Positions 1-9,964 of a DNA stretch of 60,000 nt are shown here, piece after piece. The notes under the pieces were generated by a model. It had not been told where the DNA came from. It saw only the letters and a program-made list of their open reading frames with translations, and made no database searches. Origin of the DNA: Takakia lepidozioides (Eukaryota; Streptophyta; Takakiopsida; Takakiales; Takakiaceae); the NCBI GenBank assembly GCA_030704615.1, contig CM060732.1, forward strand, positions 61,611,053 to 61,671,052, given 5' to 3'. Made by a program: the position numbers and the translations under genes. Position 1 is the stretch's first letter. Every line of letters starts with the position of its first letter.

Positions 1-382
1 GTTACTATGCCATTGGGAGAGCTACACGGGTAGCACCACTACCTAGTGTTGCCAAGGCTACGGCAGCTAGTGTGCTGCTAGGATCGGCCACATCTGTGTG
101 CCAGGCTCCATTGTTCTCGGCTACCATGATTGCAACGCCGGGGGTAAGACCAGCTGAGGTGTTCAGGCTGGCAGCTACACTCTGTGAGAGTGGGGAGGTT
201 ACTTCATCTTCTGCGGAGATAGTGGGAGGTGTAGTGCCGGAGGGATCCTTGGATTTGAGGGTCAAGATTGCCACGGCGGCGCCATGGCAAGCTGCAGCTG
301 CCAGGTTGATGGAGCTGCCAGCTAGGCCAGCCATTGAGCGCGCCATGGTGACACCTGAAGTTGTCATGTTAGACAACCAGGA

Positions 383-780
383 TGGCATTTTCTGTTTGAG
401 TGGACCGGCAGGCAAGAGGTACCGGCCACTGTGGGTCTTGTTGGACTTGGGAGCTCAGCCATTGATGCTGGGCAGAGCTGCTATTGGGAAGGCTTGGGCC
501 TCACGGAGGCGGATATGGAGCCTTGTCCTTTCCAGATACAGACGTCTCTGGGAGGATTGGAGCAGACTCGGGGCATGACACGGCGTGAGTTGGCTATCAG
601 ACTACGGCCGGATCACCCTACAGATGGCTCAGTGATGCAAACCAAGGCCATTGTGACGATGTCCTGGTTGGTGGGGCAGTGTTGTACCCCATGGGCTTCA
701 CCCTGGATTTTTGGGAGGAGTCAGCTTCCTATAGGCCTGCATGGCAGTCAGGGGAGGGCCGGTGTGTGCAGCTCCCTGTG
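383..780 (+). pseudogene. Retropepsin-like aspartic protease of element A, frameshifted
   Basis: The frame from 72 to 578 reads LLDLGAQPLMLG near 437-475, matching the active-site loop of gypsy retropepsins (D-T/S-G-A followed by a hydrophobic strand). The domain continues in a second frame (MEPCPFQIQTSLGG, then TRRELAIRLRPDHP) and a third (LYPMGFTLDFWEE), so two frameshifts split it. Position 2 of the catalytic triad is Leu (DLG) rather than Thr or Ser. The sequence upstream (1-380) is alanine- and serine-rich with no zinc knuckle, and may be the gag-protease linker. Confidence 0.65.
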
Positions 781-1137
781 ACGTTCATAGGAGGAGTTGC
801 GGTTGCCCAGCGAGGCAAGATGCCGACACTAGCAGCATTCACAGCGGCAGTGAGTTGGCCTAGAGAGTTGCTTGAGGGCAACGCTCATTCAGAGGATGTG
901 CCACCTCCGGGAGAGCAGGATGACATGTATGGTATGGCGGAGTTGCCTACCATGGTTGCTCAAACTCCATTGTGGGGCACGAGCAAGGATTTGCAGCGGG
1001 ATGCTGATCGACGGGTGCAACAAGCCTGGGTGGAGGCTTTTGTACCATCAGGAGAGGAGGAGAGTGCGGGGATTGCACCAGGACCACCTCAGTTGTCTCC
1101 ATTGGACACCACACCTATTGTGTGGCAGTATCCGGAT

Positions 1138-2103
1138 GAAGGCATTTGTCTTCTGGACTTGTTTGGCGGGATCAGCACCGGATTGGCTGCTGTGTTACAG
1201 GTAGGTGTACAAGTTCGGTGTTACCTGTATGTGGAGAGGGATGAGACTACATGATGCGTTTCACTTCGTCATGTTGCTCAGTTGGTGCAGCGGTACCCTG
1301 AGTTGTTGTCAATGTCTGCAATTTGTGGATATCAGCAGGCCTTGCCAGCAGACATTTTGTTGCTGGGGGCGCAGGATTTGGAGCGGGTTGGCTCCATTGA
1401 TATGGTAGTGGCAGGTTGGACCTGCCAAGGGCATTCATCAGCCAGGCATGGCAATGGATTGCGAGACTCGAGGTTGGGTCTGTTTTGGGAGATGGTGCGG
1501 GTTTTGCGCCACTTGTAGCTTCATCAAGCTGTATCTCCAGCATACATCTTGGAGAATGTGCCACAGATGGGCGATTGTCGGGCCAGGGTGATGGCCAGTG
1601 TGCATCAAGTCCGGTCGTGGCTTGGGTCAGCAGTGTTGCTAGATGCAGCTACAGTGGGGTCACGGGCTCATCGTCCACGGCTATGGTGGACTAACTTGAT
1701 GCCACCCGCACTGCTCAAGCGTGCATTTGATGGGGTGCAGCGGCCAGCACATCTCACAGTGGATAGCATTCAGGACACAGGGAGGCAGTCTCAGCGTGTG
1801 AGACACGATGACCGTTTGGCTTTGGCAGTGGTCAACAAGGTGGGTCAACCACGAGCAACATTACCTACACTGCTCAGCTTCCCAGGATCGCATGCTTTCC
1901 GGGATAGTGGACCTGGCCTCATGTGGGATGCTCAATTGTAACAGTTAGTGGAGCCTAATGCTGATGAGCGTGAGCGGGCAATGGGTTTTACCACTGGTAC
2001 CACGGCGGTGTCGTCTCTTTCTGAGGCATCACGTCGTCAAGTGTTGGGGCAAGCAATGGATCTCAATTGGTTGACCTGGATTATCAGCTTGGCTATGGCT
2101 GAG
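1138..2103 (+). pseudogene. DNMT3-like cytosine-C5 DNA methyltransferase domain inside element A
   Basis: One frame of about 322 codons holds the motifs in canonical order. Motif I is DLFGGISTG (1156-1182). Motif IV is GWTCQGHS with the catalytic Cys at 1423-1425, where Thr replaces the usual Pro. Motif VI is LENV (1549-1560). Motif VIII is SRAHRPRLWW (near 1663-1692). Motif IX is ERERAMGF (1966-1989) and motif X LGQAMD (2044-2061). The motif I, VIII and IX-X wording (IxTGL, AHRxRxxW, LGxxxx) is closer to DNMT3 than to DNMT1 or CMT, and the order is not permuted as in plant DRM. The frame has no frameshift, only three stops (TGA 1252, TAG 1516, TAA 1939), each one C-to-T change from a sense codon. 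The enzyme would methylate cytosine in DNA using S-adenosylmethionine. It lies in frame with the end of the protease region. Confidence 0.85.
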
Positions 2104-2313
2104 CAACGCAGAGTGCGGAGTACACTTCCCTCGATGGTCTTTCTGCCTACCAAGACGGTACAGGCAGTGAGTGGGGGCGAGCATGTGAGGACCACGGGGT
2201 GCAGGCATCCATGGCACACGTGGGAGGTGCTCGAGGTTCAGAGGGAGTTGGCAGCCAAGGTGGCGATGAAAGATGAGGTTGGGGATTTTTTCTCGGGTGG
2301 AGGAAGTCCTTGA
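2104..2313 (+). other. Linker between methyltransferase and reverse transcriptase
   Basis: The methyltransferase frame stays open after motif X to a stop at 2311-2313, adding about 70 residues with no recognised domain. A second frame takes over near 2315 and leads into the RT. The methyltransferase was therefore probably joined to pol, with the joint now broken by a frameshift. Confidence 0.4.
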
Positions 2314-2314
2314 G

Positions 2315-3834
2315 GATGAGATGATGGGGCAGGATGAGGCCTCGTCATTGACTGAGCAGGTAGGGAGTACTGCTCAAGAGGTTGCAACATAGCAACCACT
2401 GGACGCATCCTCTACCTCTAAGCCCACTGGACTTAAGGTTGCAGTTACAGAGGACAATTGGGAGCCTGACATTGGACCCATTGTCACCGGAGGAGAGAGA
2501 CGACGTATACGGCGGTTCCTGAGGGCTTACAGGAATTGCTTTGCCTTCAGTTTGAAGGACTTGGGAGCACTGAAGGGTCAAGAGATCCGTATTGAGTTGG
2601 CCACTGACACGCCAATCTTTCGGAGACCCTATAGATACAGTGACATGGAGAGGTCTTTGATTCAGATGAGGACTCAAGATCTCTGGGAGGCAGGTTTGAT
2701 GGAGCTCTCTGGTGGAGAGTATGCTTCAGCCACAGTGATGCCAGCCATTGGACGGAGAGACGTATGTGCCGTGATTACCGGCCTGTAAATTGTCAGACCA
2801 AGTCCGATAAGTATGCCATGCCAACACCAGAGGAGATCTTTGATGCCATCGGGCATGCTAAGGTCTTTAGCACTTTGGATTTATGATCCGGATATCACCA
2901 GTTGTCAATCAAGGAGGCGGACAAGCAGAAAACGGCATTCTGGGGGATCAATGAGCACGACAAGGATTGCCTATATCAGTGGCGGTTCTTACCATTTGGG
3001 CTTAAGAATGCTCCTGCAGAGTTTCAGAGAGTCATGGATAGGATTCTAGCAACGGTGGACTTTGCTCGATGCTACAGTGTTACGATGGAGGAGCATGAGA
3101 GACACCTTCAGGTGGTATTGGAGCGCTTGAGAGCGCACGGATTGAAGTTGCATCCGGGGAAGTGCAAGTTTTTCCACAACCAGATTGAGTATCTGGGTCA
3201 CATGATATATCCTGGAGGATTGGGGGTACAGCAGACTAAGGTAGAGGCCATTGCACAAATTCCACGCCCCACGGATGTGAGCCGAGTTCGAGCTTTCATG
3301 GGGTTGGCAAACTATTATAGACGGTTTGTCAAGGGATTTAGTACCATTGCAAAGGCTCTAACCAAGCTGACCAAGGTGGACCAGGAGTGGCAGTGGGAAG
3401 ATGAGCAGGAATGAGCTTTTCAAGAGCTCAAGGCGAGGTTGACCTCGGCGCCTATCCTGAGACGACCTATCAGAGGGCGTCCCTTTCAGCTGCATACGGA
3501 TTGGAGCATGCTGGGGCTTGGAGCGGTGCTCACACAGATGGATGATGAGGGAAGAGAGTTTGTAGTGGCTTATGCTAGCCGCTCGAACAACGCTGCAGAG
3601 GCTAAGTACAGCTCATATGAGGGAGAGTGCTTAGCTGCAGTGTGGGCCGTGGCACACTTCAGGTGCTATCTATACGACAATCTTTTCACCCTTGTCACGG
3701 ATCACCAGCCACTCAAGTGGTTGATGGAGTCAGACAAGCTTACAAGGAAGCTTGCACGGTGGGCACTCATACTCCAGGAATATGATTTCAGGTTATGCAT
3801 CGACCGGGTTTGGTCAATCGGGATGTGGATGGAT
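2315..3834 (+). pseudogene. Reverse transcriptase and RNase H of element A
   Basis: RT begins in frame 2 (RRFLRAYRNCFAFSLKDL, then IFRRPYRYSDMER) and shifts to frame 1 near 2745-2766 (CRDYRPVNCQTKSDKYAMP). The LPFGLKNAPAEFQ block (2989-3027) is intact. The YxDD catalytic box is missing: the frame passes from FARCY straight to SVTMEEHERHL near 3065-3100, an in-frame loss of roughly ten codons. Stops lie at 2884 (TGA in STLDL-SGYHQL) and 3412 (TGA). RNase H follows (FQLHTDWSMLGLGAVLTQM, TDHQPLKWLM), ending near VNRDVDGLSRNPC in a shifted frame. The product could not polymerise DNA. Confidence 0.85.
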
Positions 3835-4240
3835 TGAGTCGCAATCCATGCATGAGCCAGCAGGATGACACTGGAGCTCGGTGGCATGGTGAGACGGACG
3901 AGGAGATGGTGTTGGGATGGCACGCATCTGGATTTTTGTGTATCTTGGCATCGGGAGGTCAGGTTGGACCTATAACAGGGATGACTGTAGACGGAGTGTC
4001 TGAGGACCTTGAGGCTAGTGATGAGCCAGGTGGTGCCAGAGATATACATGAGGATTGGCTGTGTTGGACTACCTCCGCACGGGAGACACGGCAGCCACTG
4101 TGACTGTCAGGGAGAGGGATCGGATCCTGCAACGAGCCAAGAGGTTCAAGTGGGAGGGGATACACCTACTTCGAGTGTAGGAGGATGGTCGGGTGAGGAT
4201 TGTGCCTCACCCCACACAGCGGCATGCCTTCAGTCCATTG
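3835..4240 (+). other. Relic of the pol region between RNase H and integrase
   Basis: One frame near 4109-4230 reads RERDRILQRAKRFKWEG then a stop and DGRVRIVPHPTQRHAF, the style of sequence that precedes the integrase zinc finger in gypsy elements. The integrase itself is absent; homology stops near 4240. Confidence 0.4.
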
Positions 4241-4265
4241 GGCTTTTGTTTTCAAGCTTTAGAGA

Positions 4266-4470
4266 ACTAGAAGAGAAGGCTGTGCCCTGTGGCCTGTGGG
4301 GCTGTGACGGGCTGTGACAGGCTGTGCCCCGTGGCCTGTGGGGCTGTGACGAGCTATAAGGGGCTGTGACAGGCTATGGCCTGTGGCCTGTGGGGCTGTG
4401 ACAGGCTGTGGCAGGCTGTGCACTGTGGCCTGTGGCGCTGTGAGGGGCTGTGACAGGCTGTGGCGGGCTG
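4266..4470. repeat. GGCTGTG-type tandem repeat (first copy)
   Basis: Short imperfect units built on GGCTGTGAC and GGCCTGTGG repeat without interruption. The same repeat type occurs inside the LTRs of the B elements (16556-16737 and 22925-23125), so this block is probably the remaining end of B1's 3' LTR or the region before it. It separates element A from the B1 RT fragment. Confidence 0.7.
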
Positions 4471-4499
4471 CACGCTGATCACATGCACGTACCCACACA

Positions 4500-4983
4500 T
4501 CCGGATCATCAAGGTTAAGGACTTGAGCAGTGTCCGTACGAATGGTGCATTACAAAGTCCAAAGGGCATGACTTTGTATGCATAAACACCCCAGTCTGTG
4601 ATGAAAGCTGTCTTTCCTTGGTCTTCTTCTGCCACTTGCACTTGATTATAACCACTGAAGCCATCCATGAATGAGTACATCTCATGGCCTGCCACAGTGT
4701 CTAATACTGCTTCTGTGAATGGCAAAGGGAAAGGATCTTTCTTCGTACAAGCATTCAGCTTCTTGTAGTTCACACAAACTCTTAGTTTACCATTCTTCTT
4801 GGGAACTATCACAATGGGTGACAACCAAGTTGTATACTCTATTGGGTATATAAACTTAGCCTCAGCCAACTTCTTGATCTCTTCTCCAACCTTCTGTGCG
4901 TAGTTGGGATTCATTCTGTACCTTGCCTGCTTGATTGGTACTGACCCTGGTTCCAGTTCAATCTTATGCTGACAAATTTCAGA
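4500..4983 (-). pseudogene. Reverse transcriptase fragment of B1 (3' side of the C insertion)
   Basis: The translation contains PIKQARYRMNPNYAQKV, IVIVPKKNGKLRVCVNYKKL, MDGFSGYNQVQVAEEDQGK and KVMPFGLCNAP, the fingers and early palm of a gypsy RT. It matches B2 19250-19690 closely. The reading stops before the YxDD box. The upstream end abuts the C element target duplication. Confidence 0.85.
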
Positions 4984-4988
4984 TGGTA
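4984..4988. repeat. Target site duplication of element C (left)
   Basis: TGGTA directly precedes the element and is repeated right after it at 11915-11919. The uninterrupted B2 copy has a single TGGTATCCC at the same site. Confidence 0.9.
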
Positions 4989-5718
4989 TGTCGCGCACCT
5001 CACTTCGGTAAGCTCCCCTTCAAGTCATAGTTACTCGCTTTGATGCGCGCGCCTGTCTCCCAACCTGGCCGCCTGGGCCAACTTGGAGCTTCGGCTGCTC
5101 ACCGGGACATAACGGTCCCCCTTCGCTTCCCACTAAACCCTCCACCTATTTGGGACTAGGAGAATTCCCTTTTGTAGATGGCAGTCCGGAACAGCTCCCC
5201 ACTCTTTGGTCGCTTTCCGGCTCGCTCGCTTACTCACTAGTTTTTGGTCACCAACGGGCTTGCACCGTTCTCGGGGTCACTACTCCCCTTATATATACTT
5301 CTGTAGCTGTCCGCGGGGGTTTCACAACCAGCCATGCTATTTTATGGCGAACCACCACGAAAACCCTCGACTCCCGGTGATGAGTCGCGGTGAGTCTTGG
5401 CCCACTCACCACGGCCCCTATGGACCGTGATGAGTCCCAAGACTCCCCACGACTCCCACCACGAGGTCTCCGCCCCCATGGTGAGTCCTATGCCACCCCC
5501 ACTAAGTCCCGCTAAGCTACCACCACCCCTTGTGGAGCCACCCCCACCGCAACCCGGTGTGCGGGGCTCCACCTAGTGAGCGCCTCCGCTTCCCTGAGTG
5601 CCTTGGGCACTCAAGGGTGCTTCAGCCCCCCCCATACCTATCGCTACCGCTGCCCCCACCACAGGGGCAGCCCCTCGTGTGTCCCGACCCCCTGCCCTCA
5701 AGGCAAAGGGCCGCGACA
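4989..5718 (-). repeat. 3' LTR of element C
   Basis: The + strand reads TGTCGCGCACC at the left and GGCCGCGACA at the right, so the inverted end is TGTCGCG. It matches 11186-11914 along its whole length with scattered differences. On the sense (minus) strand a TATATATAAGG box at about 5287-5297 could serve as the U3 TATA element. Confidence 0.92.
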
Positions 5719-6613
5719 CACACCCCTACCAACAGGGAGTCGATGTCCTCATCGACTTGTCCATTTTGTAGAAACGAACATCCAAGTTGTGGCGTCCCAC
5801 ATCAAGGAGTTTGTTTCCGTACCATGGCGTCCCATGGCAAAGAACCAAACCCCACACTTGACTCTACTCTCTACTAGCTAGTTCGGCCGACTTCCTCCAA
5901 GTCCCGGCCAAGGGTGGAGCCTCTCCAGCTCCTCCCAGTGCACTCTTCTTGGCCTACTTCAAGGCCAAGGAACGATCCTCCCCGAGGATCGAATCGCCTT
6001 ACTGCAACAACATTGCTTGCGATCGCTCATGATGCCGCTTTTGGCATCACCTTGAGCAAGGGTTCCCTGGAACCCTCTTTGACTAGGAAGATAACCTTGA
6101 ACCAACCGTGCGCCCCAATCACTACAATTGGGTCCGCCTTGGAATGCTGGCCTGAGGTACGGGAACACGCCGAAGCCGCACTACGACTTCGTCCCGAGGC
6201 TACACGATTATAGTACGTGAACGGAAGCACGTAGCTTCCGCGTTAGCCCGCACTACAAGGCAACCCCCTCGGTAGCGCAGTTATAGTACGCGCACGCACC
6301 AGGTGCGCACTAGCACGTGAACTCCCAAAGAAGTCGCAAGTTTCCTTGCCCCTTGGATGGGGGTCACCCGATTTCGGCACTACGCAAACACACGATTAAC
6401 CCAATTTACCTCTCTCACTTTTATAAGCTAGCATGCATTCTACACACTAGCCAACCATACCATGCATCACCATTCCAAACAAAATAGGACGCACAACATT
6501 TGGAACCCATTTCCTTTATAACAAATTTTTGTACAATACAAGTTTTTGTAATCGGATTCCTAAGCTAGCTAAGCATGCATTTCCTCCCCCACGCTCCAAG
6601 GTTGATTTCCCCA
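5719..6613. other. Non-coding 3' region of element C
   Basis: About 900 bp between the 3' LTR and the end of the chromodomain frame. No ORF is convincing. Next to the LTR the sense strand is only mildly purine-rich (GGGGTGTG), a weak polypurine tract candidate. Otherwise nothing is seen. Confidence 0.5.
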
Positions 6614-7468
6614 TCAACGCTTCTTCCGCTTTTGAGGTCGCCCTTCGAAAGCTGCAACCGCCTCAGATGCGTTTCCCATTTCTGAGGCACGCACCCAAGA
6701 TGCCTCCACATGATGATAGCCCTTCCATTTGACGAGATACTCCGTTTCTCGGTTCTTGAACCTCCTCGACTTAAGTATTGCCTCCACCTCGTACTCAGGT
6801 TCATTTTCATGATCCAACAGCATAGGTGGCGGACGCAACACTTGATGCCGATTCGGACGCGCTTCATCTTTGAAGTAAGGCTTCAAAAGGGAGACATGGA
6901 ATACTGGGTGCACCTTGCTGTTTGCCGGCAGCTCCAATTCATACACATCCTCATTCATAACCTTTCGAATGCAAAAGGGTCCCGCATACGGAGGTACGAA
7001 CTTCGGACTCACTTCCGGAGGTAGTCGAAAATTCTTGATGTTCAACCAGACCTCTGTGCCTGCCTCAAACTTCACTTCCCTCCGCTTCCGATTCGCCTGC
7101 CTTTCATACCGTTTCCTAGCTTTGGCAATGTTGTACTTTGCGAGCTTCAACAAACGCTCGCGTTCTTCCAGTACCGCCGCTACTGCCGGTTCCTCAACGT
7201 CCTGGGCGGCCCAACTTGTCGGCACCAGAGGTGCTTTTCCATAGACCAATACGAAAGGGGAAACTCCCGTTGCGGAGTGTTTTGTGTTATTATAACAGAA
7301 CTCTGCCGCGTCTAAGTGTTCCACCCAGTCTGTTTGGTCTGCCGACACGTAATTCCGCAAGATCTGCTTCACTACGGAATTCACTCTTTCTGTTTGGCCG
7401 TCGGTCGTAGGTCGGAAGGCGGTGCTCATCTCAGCCTCGTCCCCATCTTCTTCCAAAGTGCCCTCCAA
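6614..7468 (-). CDS. Integrase C-terminal part and chromodomain of element C
   Basis: A 284-residue frame. DGQTERVN at residues 23-30 carries the Glu of the DDE triad, GVSPFVLVYGKAP the conserved strand after it, and VHPVFHVSLLKPY (187-199) the GPY/F-type module. Residues about 226-276 form a chromodomain (YEVEAILKSRR, YLVKWKGY, ASWV) with the usual aromatic positions. Chromodomains steer integration by binding modified histones, so this is a chromovirus. The frame overlaps the upstream RNase H-integrase frame by about 40 bp: one frameshift at 7426-7468 splits the integrase core. Confidence 0.92.
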   Translation of the reverse strand: MEGTLEEDGDEAEMSTAFRPTTDGQTERVNSVVKQILRNYVSADQTDWVEHLDAAEFCYNNTKHSATGVSPFVLVYGKAPLVPTSWAAQDVEEPAVAAVLEERERLLKLAKYNIAKARKRYERQANRKRREVKFEAGTEVWLNIKNFRLPPEVSPKFVPPYAGPFCIRKVMNEDVYELELPANSKVHPVFHVSLLKPYFKDEARPNRHQVLRPPPMLLDHENEPEYEVEAILKSRRFKNRETEYLVKWKGYHHVEASWVRASEMGNASEAVAAFEGRPQKRKKR

Positions 7469-8607
7469 AATTTACTCGTAAACTTTGGATCGCGGTCCGA
7501 GACAATATCCTTCGGGACTCCATGATGCTTTAAGACGTGGGCGAAGTAAAGTCGCCCTGTCTCTTGCGCCGTTGCCGTCTCCTTGGTGGGGATGAAATGG
7601 CCCATTTTACTGAACCTATCCACCACCACCATGATTGCATCGAATCCTTTTGACAGCGGCATAGCAGTCATGAAATCCATCGAGACGCTTTCCCAAGTCC
7701 CCTCTGGAATCGGCAAGGGTTGTAACAGCCCCGCTTGCTTTTTGTACTCGCTCCGGTTTTGTTGGCATGTGGTGCATGTCTTGACATACTCCTCTGCCTC
7801 CTCCCTCAGTTTGGGCCAGAAATACTCTTTCTTCAAGAGTGCCGCAGTGCGCTTGGCTCCGCCGTGGCCCGCAAGCGGGCTATCATGGCATTCTCTCAAG
7901 AGGCTATCTCTGATCCCTCCCTTCGGCACGTAGAGACGCTTTTGCTTATACCGGAGCAGTCCATTTTGCAAGTGGAACTGCGATTTAACCCCCATCCTCA
8001 AGTCCTGCATCACGGACTTCGCCAGCTCATCCTTCCGGCAAGCCTTCCGGATCTTCCTTTGGAGCGCCGTCTCGCCCTTGTACACCAACAAGAGCTGCTG
8101 CTTTCTACTTAAAGCATCGGCCACCACGTTGTCTCGTCCCGGTTTGTACTGGATATCCACGTCGAACACCGCCAAAGTATCTTGCCACCTAAGTTGTTTT
8201 GGGGACAACTTGGGCTGCGTGGCAAAATACTTCACCGTGACATTGTCCGTGAACACCTTCACTGGGTTGGAACCAACATAGTGGCGCCAAAGCTCAAGAC
8301 AGTGCACCACCGCCTTCATCTCTTTTTCGTGCGTCGGCCACCGTCGCTCCACTTCATTCAGTTTCTTACTTTCGTAAGCCACTGGACGTCCATCTTGCAT
8401 AAGTACACCCCCAATCGCGAAGTCCGACGCATCTGTATGAATCTCAAATGGACGATCGAACTCCGGGATTTTCAAGACTGGAGCTTCCGCCATCCGCTGC
8501 TTCAATTCAGCAAAAGCTTGGCCACAAAATGTGTTCCATACCCAGACTTTGGATTTACACAGAAGGTCCGACAGCGGCCCCGCGATCTTGGCGAATTTTT
8601 CTAACAT
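7426..8607 (-). CDS. RNase H and integrase N-terminal/core of element C
   Basis: A 393-residue frame. RNase H covers about 50-170 (FEIHTDASDFAIGGVL with D59, FTDN with D121, ADALSR with D164). The integrase zinc finger has H241, H248, C278 and C281. The catalytic core shows D311 (VSMDFM) and D371 (VSDRDPKF), and the third acidic residue lies in the next frame. RNase H removes RNA from the hybrid; integrase joins cDNA to chromosomal DNA. The frame opens after a shift at the end of the RT. Confidence 0.9.
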   Translation of the reverse strand: MLEKFAKIAGPLSDLLCKSKVWVWNTFCGQAFAELKQRMAEAPVLKIPEFDRPFEIHTDASDFAIGGVLMQDGRPVAYESKKLNEVERRWPTHEKEMKAVVHCLELWRHYVGSNPVKVFTDNVTVKYFATQPKLSPKQLRWQDTLAVFDVDIQYKPGRDNVVADALSRKQQLLLVYKGETALQRKIRKACRKDELAKSVMQDLRMGVKSQFHLQNGLLRYKQKRLYVPKGGIRDSLLRECHDSPLAGHGGAKRTAALLKKEYFWPKLREEAEEYVKTCTTCQQNRSEYKKQAGLLQPLPIPEGTWESVSMDFMTAMPLSKGFDAIMVVVDRFSKMGHFIPTKETATAQETGRLYFAHVLKHHGVPKDIVSDRDPKFTSKFWRALWKKMGTRLR

Positions 8608-9300
8608 ATTTCGGGTAATAGGAGGCGAGTCCTAGGAAGGATCGCACTCCGGACTGAAGTCGGAGGCTCCCAGTCCAAATCGCACCTCACCTTCTGTTTC
8701 CATTGCTCCCATCCGGTGTAATCACATGCCCCAAGAACTCCACTTTCGTGACCCCGAATTCGCATTTTGAAGCTTTGGCGTACAGCTACCTTCCCGCAAC
8801 TTTTGGAACACCCTTTTGAGTGCTCCAGGTGTTCCTCCTTGTTTTCGAGTACACCAAGATGTCGTGAAATGTACACGATCACAAAGTCATCCAACCACTC
8901 CTGGAAAAGGCTGTTCATCAGCGTGCTAAATGTCGCTGGTGCATTGGTGAGCCCAAAAGGCATCAACAAGAACTCATATGAACCATACCTTGTCCTGCAC
9001 GCGGTCTTCTCCTCACTCCTTCCGCCACCCGAATTTGGTGATAGCCGGAGCGCAAGTCGATCCGGCTGAATACTTCTGCCAACCGATCGAAGAGGTCGTC
9101 GATCCTTGGCAAAGGGTACCGGTTTTGATAGTCACCTTATTCAGAGCCTGTAATCGACACACATCCGCAGCGTCCCATCCTTCTTGTATTGCAAATAGCA
9201 CCGGGGCTCCGTAAGGTGACTTACTCGGCGGATGTACCCCTTGACATATCCTGAGCTGAGTCTTCAGCTCGACCAACTCTCTGTGGCTCAACCGGTAGGG
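8608..9300 (-). pseudogene. Reverse transcriptase of element C, frameshifted
   Basis: RT blocks are spread over frames: SPYGAPVLF near 9220, MPFGLTNAPATF near 8940, then LDDFVIVY. At the catalytic YxDD box (8850-8880) the reading is displaced: the bases for DILVYSK are still there but out of frame, consistent with a one-base insertion. Further shifts split the N-terminal half. No functional polymerase can be made. Confidence 0.8.
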
Positions 9301-9499
9301 CGCCTTGGCAGGCGGTTCCGATCCGGTATCACCTCAATCTTGTGGTCAACTCCTCTTCGCGGTGGCAAGCCGCTTGGTAAATCCTCCGGCATCACATCCT
9401 GGTATTTCTCCAAAATCCCCTTGATCCAATCTGGGCTCGCTCCCCATCGCCTTCTCCCTTCACTTCTCTAGTAAAGCAAAAAACTGGGGCTCGTGTGCC

Positions 9500-9960
9500 C
9501 TCACGGCCCACTCCTTGCGCTGACAGAAGGTTTATTCGCCCTCCCACGGATTTGGGCGTTTCCGGACCTCGTAAAACTTGCCACCATTCCCACATGGCAG
9601 CGTGACTACTCTCTTGCGGCCATCTATGACCGCTCCAGATTTGCACTCAAAAAGGTCATCCCCAAAATGAGATCCACTCCATCGATCTCGCAGCTGGTGA
9701 AGTTCTCAGTCCCTCCCAACTCCCCAGTTTGAAGAGGAACATCAAACGCCAACCTTGTCGCCAACTGTGGTTCCCTTGGCAGAATGCACTCAATAGATGC
9801 CCCCACGTCACTTGTCGGGAGTCCCAACTTTCGCGCCGCCGCCGGTGTCGTGAAGGAGTGCGACGATCATGTGTCCACCAACAAACGACACGTTAGTTCC
9901 GGATATTATCCCATCCAGAACAATAACGACTCCCTTTACGCAGGGCGCAGTTTCCTGATA
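9500..9960 (-). pseudogene. Retropepsin of element C with the active-site glycine lost
   Basis: The minus-strand reading gives LVDT-stop-SSHSF, where gypsy proteases have VDTGSSHSF: a TGA at 9867-9869 replaces the Gly of the D-T-G triad. It continues through KLGLPTSDVGAS and GVDLILGMTFL, the typical second half. The protease would process the gag-pol polyprotein, so this copy cannot. Confidence 0.75.
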
Positions 9961-9964
9961 CAAC

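Larger units (their letters stand above)
1..4240 (+). mobile_element. Ty3/gypsy retrotransposon relic carrying a DNA methyltransferase (element A)
   Basis: Protease, cytosine-C5 DNA methyltransferase, reverse transcriptase and RNase H follow one another on the + strand, then a short piece upstream of an integrase. The left end is cut by the window and no LTR is seen. On the right it stops where GGCTGTG tandem repeats and the minus-strand element B1 begin, so integrase and 3' LTR are missing. Several stop codons and at least three frameshifts make it non-autonomous. The domain order is seen directly; the Ty3/gypsy assignment follows from RT and RNase H similarity. Confidence 0.85.

Noticed and set aside
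5-415. 136-codon minus-strand frame
   Set aside because: Antisense of the element A gag/protease region; no homology, Ala-rich composition follows from the + strand codons.
4259-4498. Minus-strand frame rich in SQPLTAPQAT repeats
   Set aside because: Translation of the GGCTGTG tandem repeat; any frame of such an array stays open. Not a protein.
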